A stretch of 25,132 nucleotides of DNA. Source: Porogramme epimiltina. Lineage: Eukaryota; Basidiomycota; Agaricomycetes; Polyporales; Polyporaceae. Below are positions 20,291 to 25,132 of the stretch, in pieces. Within the stretch, counting starts at the first letter, position 1. Each line of letters starts with the position of its first letter. Under the pieces are notes generated by a model that was not told where the DNA came from, searched no databases, and saw nothing but the letters and a program-made list of their open reading frames with translations. The translations under genes were made by a program, and so were the position numbers. Where the stretch lies: positions 1-25,132 of the forward strand of contig FTLJ01000907.1 in assembly GCA_900155495.1 (NCBI GenBank), read 5' to 3'.

Positions 20291-22319
20291 ATGACTGCGT
20301 CCACCCCGATTTCCCTATACGCCTCGGAACGTCCCCTCAAGTCTGTGACGATCTTTCGGTCCTCTATCGCGCAGCTCACACGGACCTTCACTGTCGAGCT
20401 CAAGGTGAGTCTGAGCTTCCTTACGCAACAGCGCCTCTGGTTTCTCACTCTTGCGCCATAGGCCGGTCGAAACGTGATAGAGATCGCTGGCATCTCGAAC
20501 CTCGTCGAGGCGGGATCCCCTCGCATTCATGGACTCGGATCCGACGCCCGTGTATTTGACATTTCCTGCAACAAGAGCCTCGAACGCGCGCCGGGTCCAA
20601 AGCGCAGCAAGCACGCTGCTAGTTTGAAGCTGCTTGGTGCCAAGGAGAAGGCTCTCGCGGCCGAGCGCGATGTTCGAAACCAGGAGATTGACATGCTCGT
20701 GGATGTTACACGCTCTGGCGCTACTGGGAGCGGGGACGAGAAACAACTCAGTTTTTTGGACGGGATCGTCAAGAGGAAGCGGGACGCGGCCAAAGCGGTG
20801 CTTGAGCTCGAGGAACAACTGACGCAAATCAGGCGCGAGATATGGATGCTCGAAAACACTCACAGGGGACAGACGACCTCCGTGATTACGACGACCCTGC
20901 TCGCGAAACGCGATTCTCAAGTTGACTTCCTACTCACATACCGTTCGTCTCCCTTATATCTTGCTACGCCCTCTGCTCACAGAACACGTTACAGTCGTGT
21001 CCGGGGCCAGCTGGCAGCCTTATTATGACCTCCACGCGACAACCTCCGAGGGAAAGACTTCGCCTGAGGTCTCGCTCATCTATTGCGCGGAGATCGTGCA
21101 AAGCACTGGCGAAGACTGGTCGGACACGGCTCTCACTCTAAGCACCGCGAACTCACAGGCACTGAAGAGCCTCTCCGTGCCCACCGTCGATGCGCTCAAA
21201 GTATTACCTGCCCAACCTCCGCCGCCGCCGCGGCCCCTCCCGCAAACCAGGGGCGCTTTCGGCGCTTTCGGAGCGGCGGCTGGGGGCCATGCGACGGGCC
21301 TTTTCGGGACGAGTGGGGGCCCAGCCGCGCCACCCGCTCCCCCTCCAGCACCTATGGTCGCCATGGCATCGACACGCGAACGTGATCGCGAGCGCGCGAG
21401 GGTCCTGCCCAAGAAGAAGGCTGCGACGCCGGCTTCACTCGAGACCGATGGAGATGACTTTGACGTTGCATGGGTGGACGAGGTAGAGGAAGACGCTGCG
21501 GAGAGCGCGGGAACGGTGCTAGATCGCAACTCCCTCTCGCTCTCATACCGTGTCGAGGGCGCGGTGACGCTCCCCAGCGACGGCGTCGCGCACCGCGTCG
21601 CGGTCGTCTCGCTCGACTTCAACGCCGAGCTCAAGCACGTGTGCGTGCCGAGGAAGAGCCCTGCGGCGTTCATCGAGGCCCGCGTGAAGAACACCAGCGA
21701 TTACGAGCTGCTGGCGGGTCCCGTGAGCGTGTTTATGGACGAGGAGTTTGTGACGAAGACGTCGCTCGATGTGAGTCACCGTTCTTTCGCCTTGGGACTA
21801 CGAGTATGCTGACAATGCCTCTAGCTCATTGCGGTCAACCAGAGCTTCGATTGCGTATTGGGCGTGGACGCCGCGCTCCGCGTCTCGTACGTGAACAAGT
21901 CGCGCACTGAGCATGAGCCGCGGCGCAACTTCGCTGAGCCCTCCAAGACGACCACGCGCACTGTCACAACGACGGTCACGAATGGACACGACTTCGACAT
22001 TCTTGCGCTCGTGGTGCGCGACGTGATCCCGCTCGGTGATGAGGATGCGAACATTCAAGTGATGCTGCGGAAGCCTGAGGGCCTGGCACGTGCGAAAGAC
22101 GGCGAGGAGATCGCAGTAGAGGTCGAGGGTGATGCCAAAGACGTGAAAGTGCGGTGGACAAAGCCCGAGGATGGGAAGGGCGGGGAGAAGGATGGGATGT
22201 ATGAGTGGGTGTGTGGGGTCCCGGCGGGGAAGAAGGCGCGGTTGGAGGCAGAGTGGGATGTCAAGGCGCCGGGTACCCTTCGCTGGGAGGAAACCTCTGG
22301 CTTTAAATCGAACAACTAG
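20291..22319 (+). CDS. DUF4140/DUF4139 (mucoidy-inhibitor-A-like) protein
   Basis: Fungal member of the family joining an N-terminal DUF4140 and a C-terminal DUF4139 region; the biochemical role is not established. Exons: 20291-20404, 20462-20942, 20995-21770, 21825-22319 (TAG), in phase, 621 residues, introns 52-57 nt. Residues 1 to about 75 are the DUF4140 part (SVTIFRSSIAQLTRTFTVEL, AGRNVIEIAGISNLV). About 85-185 is charged and probably coiled coil (LGAKEKALAAERDVRNQEID, VLELEEQLTQIRREIWMLE). DUF4139 then begins with SGASWQPYYDLHA and EIVQSTGEDWSDTALTLSTA. It is interrupted by a low-complexity insert rich in Pro, Gly, Ala and Phe (GAFGAFGAAAGG) and charged residues, resumes at SLSYRVEGAVTLPSDG, and ends near TLRWEETSGF. 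No signal peptide is seen. A truncated paralogue lies about 0.9 kb downstream on the same strand. Confidence 0.91.
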
Positions 22320-22549
22320 TTGTATGTACACCACCCTGTTATATGCTCCTTGTATTTGTACTGCTTGAATTGTTCATATTGGGCTACCGTGCGCCGTATC
22401 TAAGAGTCTAGCGCTGAGTAGCCACAGGAACCAAATAGATCACAATAGCTGGCTCCCCGCGGTGACTTCATGAAGACTTTGCCGTTTCAACGTCTACATA
22501 CTCAACTATCAGCTCGAGCCCTCAAGGTGTTCTCCAATGCTCATGGAAT
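22320..22549. other. 3' flank of the DUF4139 gene
   Basis: About 230 bp with no supported gene; presumably the 3' UTR and terminator of the DUF4139 gene. Confidence 0.5.
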
Positions 22550-23238
22550 ATGGAATCAACAGCCTCGGTGTTGCCGTGCGTCCAGAACTTGGGCGTCCCT
22601 CAAAAAATGATGCTGCGCCCTGCCCCGAGTGCCTCATCTGCCAACGGCTCAACATGGCCCAGTACCAGACTCATGCTATCCGTTTGCGGTGAACAGATTT
22701 CTGTCAGCATCACGGTCTATGATGTTTCTAGATGACATACTACACAGGTCCTCCGGACGCATTCGTGCAAGTGTCCTACGATACCAAACCCCTGGTGCCA
22801 GTCCCCCAAGTGCCTCGTCTGTGCATCTACTTCTCATCTTTGGAAGTACCGGTATGTAGCATGGTCACCTTCCCCAGGCTTTGCTCTGAGTGTTGAAGAC
22901 TCATGGGTAGGGCAGGGACGCGTATGATATGGTTGCGGGACTTTACCCGAGGAGAGGTTTTCTGCATCGGTGGAAGGCTGGCCCGCTTAAGCGGCCCACC
23001 TGGAGACAAGTATTGCAAACGTACAAGGTTTGGTATTGCGGCCGCTGCTAACGAGACGCCCCCCCAATCCCAATCGTATTCATTCCCGTGTTCTAGTGCT
23101 CTCTTCGGAATCAAAATCTGTCATACCGTCCTCCGGGGACTCCCGGGGAGGGGTTTTGTTCCTATCTGTCAGACTGTGGTGCTTAAGGGAGAATATATAA
23201 AGTCGACCCGGAGTGCGATGTCGTGGGTAAAACGCTAG
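22550..23238 (+). CDS. Tentative small spliced gene of unknown function
   Basis: A phase-consistent model can be built: exon 22550-22688, intron of 59 nt (GTGAAC...CACAG), exon 22748-22851, intron of about 57 nt (GTATGT...GGTAG), an exon from about 22909 to about 23021, an intron of about 74 nt (GTACAA...TTCTAG) with a CTAAC branch-point-like element, and a last exon ending in TAG at 23236-23238. The product, about 160 residues, includes GPPDAFVQVSYDTKPLVPV and HTVLRGLPGRGFVPICQT. I recognise no family. The chain of usable introns of normal size is suggestive, but a chance arrangement or a decayed gene is equally possible. Its end lies 12 nt before the ATG of the truncated DUF4140 copy, and would cover that copy's TATA box, which argues for caution. 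Confidence 0.3.
23194..23201 (+). promoter_or_regulatory. TATA-like box ahead of the truncated DUF4140 copy
   Basis: TATATAAA lies 49 nt before the ATG at 23251 and is followed directly by GTCGAC (23202-23207), the same pair of elements found before the full-length gene at 20239-20259. It suggests that the duplication included promoter sequence. Confidence 0.45.
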
Positions 23239-23250
23239 TGAGCCTCCGCT

Positions 23251-23671
23251 ATGGCCTCTCAGACGAACTTGATTTCCGTCCTTGCATCGGAATATCCCGC
23301 GGTATCTGTGACCATCTTTCAGTCGTCCACTGCAGAGGTAGTCCGAAGGTGCTCCGTTACCTTGCAGGTCAGTTCTTCTTGCAAGGGCCATGCATATTAT
23401 TAATGTCTTGTTCCAGGCTGGGAGAAACGTTCTCGAGATCTCTGGCCTTTCCAGCTACATTGCCATTGACTCCCCTCGAATTTTAGGTCTTACCGGAGAT
23501 GACGTCCGCGTTGAGGGTATCTCTTGCATCGCAGATTCCGGGCCGTGTGCCCATGGACGGGAGACAAACAAACACGGTGACGAGATTAGACAACTTGAAG
23601 CACAACTTGGAGTCCTGAAAGCGGAACTCATCAGCAATGTGTCATGTGTCTTGCCCGGGCTTTTTTTTTAA
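23251..23671 (+). pseudogene. Truncated second copy of the DUF4140/DUF4139 gene
   Basis: Exon 1 (23251-23367, MASQTNLISVLASEY..., SVTIFQSSTAEVVRR) and exon 2 from 23417 (AGRNVLEISGLSSYIAIDSP RILGLTGDDVRVEGISC) match the N-terminal region of the gene at 20291, with the first intron at the same position (before AGRN). Homology stops at about 23640 within what would be the coiled-coil start (RQLEAQLGVLKAEL). The frame then runs into the GGGCTT repeat and ends at a TAA in the T-run (23669-23671), giving 123 residues if translated. The whole DUF4139 part is absent. The amino-acid divergence is substantial, so the copy is not recent. Either a pseudogene cut by a repeat insertion, or a short expressed DUF4140-only protein. 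Confidence 0.82.
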
Positions 23672-23803
23672 GCCGGGGGCTTATTGACAAGCCCGGGGGC
23701 TTATTTGGGCTTGGGGCTTATGGGGCTTGCTCGCGGCTTGCCCGTGGCTTGAAAATGGATGTGCTTAATGGGGGCTTGGTATCGGGCTTGTTTTGGGCTT
23801 GGG
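23651..23803. repeat. Degenerate GGGCTT-rich repeat
   Basis: About eleven GGCTT cores, most as GGGCTT or GGGGGCTT, occur in about 150 nt with irregular spacing. A T-run of nine and an inverted pair (GCCCGGGCTT against AAGCCGGGGG) lie at its left end. It begins exactly where homology of the truncated DUF4140 copy ends, so it may mark the insertion or deletion point. No transposon protein or target duplication was found. Confidence 0.75.
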
Positions 23804-24027
23804 TAGACACTCGTAATTGCCGAGTAACAAACATGTAATACAATAGTCTACTACAACCAATAAAACCTAATATCGTACATCTAAAGCACTAGACGGGGTC
23901 GCACCAATGCCAACGCGTCGATCTGCGGGCAGTTTCCCGCGAGGTGCGAGGTGCAGGGCGCGTGGCGAGAGGTGCGCCGGGCGTCGGTGTCGGTAGCGCG
24001 GGCGACGTGAACCCTGCCGTGGGCGAA

Positions 24028-24085
24028 CGCGGTCGTGGGGGGGCGGTCGCGGTCGTGAGGGGCGGTCGCGGTCGCGGGGGGCGGT
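24028..24085. repeat. Three-copy GC-rich minisatellite
   Basis: Three tandem units of 20, 19 and 19 nt, each starting CGCGGTCG and ending GGGGCGGT or GGGCGGT with only one or two differences. Probably slippage-derived. Confidence 0.7.
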
Positions 24086-24420
24086 ATGGGGTTCCGCAGG
24101 GACGTGGGCGGGGGCTGCTGCATCTTGTCGGCGAAGGTGATGGACACCACACCGGCTTGGTAGGGCGCGGTGGAGGGCACGGGGAGGGCGCGGGGGACGG
24201 AGGGTCGCGCAGACGACGCGGGCGACGTCGACATCGACGACGACATGGTCGACTCGGGAGTATGGGGGGTGTGGGGCGACAACGAGACCGAGTACAGCGG
24301 GCGCCTGCGTGCACGGGGACCGGGGATGGTATGGGCTTCGGCTGCGACGTGGACGGGGGCGGCTGGGTCTTGCCGGCGAAGGCGGGGGTAGACGAGACCG
24401 CGCCGGGTAGGTACGGCGCG
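24083..24420. repeat. Degenerate direct duplication of about 90 nt
   Basis: The segments 24083-24169 and 24328-24420 run in parallel: both begin GGTATGGG, share GACGTGG-CGGGGGC and CGGCGAAGG blocks, and end in GGCGCG, with scattered differences and small indels. In minus-strand translation both copies give a related Pro-rich peptide (IAPY-PGAV / TAPYQAGVV), which hints that the ancestor may have been coding. Confidence 0.6.
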
Positions 24421-24574
24421 ATAGAGGGCATGAGGGAGGGACAAAGGTCGTAATGATGATGAGATGCGCGTGACGAGATAAGGATGTACATGTACACAAG
24501 ATTGGGGGGCGCGCCGAGGGGATTAAGGTGACTGCGGCGACGACGGGGGTGGAGGCGATGGTGGTGGTGTTTAC

Positions 24575-25132
24575 TTATGCTCGTGACATCGTGGACGCAA
24601 GGCTGTTCCGCTTCGTCTTCAGCTTCACCAGCTTCTGCTGCAGGTCCTGTAAACCGATACAACACTCATAAGCAACATACGCCAAAGAAAAAACGCCGAA
24701 GGGCCAAAACGCACCTGGACCTCGTCGGGCTTGAGGGTGCCCTTGCCGCGCTCCTCCTCTTCTCGAGGCTGTTGAGGATCTCGCCCATAAGGTCGCGGTA
24801 GTCGACGCCGAAGAAGTGCGTGAGCTTCGCCCGGCGCTGCTGGAACGACGGCTCCGCCCCCGCCGAGTCGAGCGTCGGCGTCGGCGCGCCGCCGACCGCG
24901 CTCATGTACGACATGTACGACGCGAGCGACGTGATCGACACGTGCGATGGCAGCGAGCGCCGCCGCTCCGCGCGGGACGTCGGCGACACCGCCGCGACCG
25001 CGAAGTCGTCCATGATCGGCGAGATCAGCGGGAGTGCGGGCGCACCACCGGAGGGGCCCGAGGCGAACTGGTAGTCGTACTGGTCCGAGTCGCCGGTCGG
25101 GTACTCGCCCGCGTTGGTGATGTAGTCGTGGA
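24575..25132 (-). CDS. Unrecognised protein, C-terminal part, with apparent frameshift; 5' end cut by window edge
   Basis: Minus-strand gene entering from the right edge. The penultimate exon runs from the edge to 24715 (donor GTGCGT) and the last exon is 24646-24575 (TAA), reading DLQQKLVKLKTKRNSLAS. The visible part starts open at the edge (DYITNAGEYPTGDSDQYDYQ), passes SITSLASYMSYMSAVGG, then a conserved-looking KLTHFFGVDYRDLMGEILNS. I do not recognise the family. After the Leu-Glu at 24767-24762 the frame that continues ends in a stop shortly after splicing, while a frame displaced by one base reads EEEERGKGTLKPDEVQ and joins in phase to the last exon. One base therefore seems to be missing around 24751-24762. 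This may be an assembly error or a real mutation. No promoter is visible because the start lies outside the window. Confidence 0.7.

Larger units (their letters stand above)
23804..24574. other. GC-rich non-coding or degenerate stretch with internal duplications
   Basis: About 770 bp downstream (3') of the minus-strand gene at the right edge. Frames on the minus strand stay open over 190-260 codons, but their translations are Pro/Arg/Ser-rich, in more than one frame at once, as expected from GC-rich low-complexity DNA. A minisatellite and a degenerate 90-nt duplication (listed separately) lie inside. No gene is supported. Confidence 0.5.

Noticed and set aside
23651..23803. Interstitial telomere
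   Set aside because: Pieces such as TTATGGGG recall TTAGGG, but exact TTAGGG units are absent and the core is GGGCTT, so a telomeric origin is not supported.
23881..24665. Minus-strand frames of 187-258 codons
   Set aside because: Three frames are open at once through GC-rich low-complexity DNA, which indicates composition rather than coding; no splice or motif support.
1..25132. CRISPR array, tRNA, rRNA, complete transposon, secondary-metabolite cluster or virus-derived gene
   Set aside because: No regularly spaced repeats, no tRNA-like T-loop with matching stems, no transposase or reverse transcriptase motifs, and no backbone enzyme were found when reading both strands.

Overview
The window looks like a gene-dense stretch of nuclear DNA from a basidiomycete fungus, most likely an agaricomycete. 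The evidence is a GC-rich sequence, genes on both strands, and coding regions cut by many short introns (mostly 44-80 nt, GTRNGT...YAG). Encoded products resemble familiar fungal proteins. No bacterial operon, CRISPR array, tRNA, rRNA or intact transposon was seen. Splice models were built by eye: I joined exons so that frame, GT/AG borders and family motifs all agree.

Left to right: (1) a class-3-type aldehyde dehydrogenase on the minus strand, cut by the left edge; (2) a formamidase/acetamidase on the minus strand, split into about 25 exons, several only 6-19 nt; (3) a 1229-residue alpha-arrestin with a PPxY motif and a long disordered tail, minus strand; (4) diverging from it, a plus-strand protein with a TPR co-chaperone clamp behind an unrecognised N-terminal region; (5) a 1.9 kb gene-poor gap; (6) a plus-strand FAD-dependent monooxygenase of the salicylate-hydroxylase type; (7) a convergent minus-strand protein phosphatase methylesterase (PPE1/PME-1), with a near-perfect 30-nt palindrome between the two; (8) diverging from PPE1, a plus-strand DUF4140/DUF4139 protein; (9) a tentative small spliced gene, then a truncated second copy of the DUF4140 gene that runs into a degenerate GGGCTT repeat; (10) a GC-rich minisatellite/duplicated stretch; (11) the 3' end of an unrecognised minus-strand gene that carries an apparent frameshift and is cut by the right edge.

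The genes do not form an obvious pathway cluster. They are housekeeping and metabolic functions: aldehyde oxidation, formamide nitrogen use, transporter trafficking, chaperone binding, aromatic hydroxylation and PP2A demethylation. The most unusual signal is the microexon architecture of the formamidase. A 6-nt exon supplies exactly the Gly-Glu pair that the family expects, and two consecutive exons of 10 and 15 nt supply another conserved stretch. The second point of interest is the decayed right-hand end, with gene duplication, repeat, duplicated GC-rich sequence and frameshift within about 2 kb.
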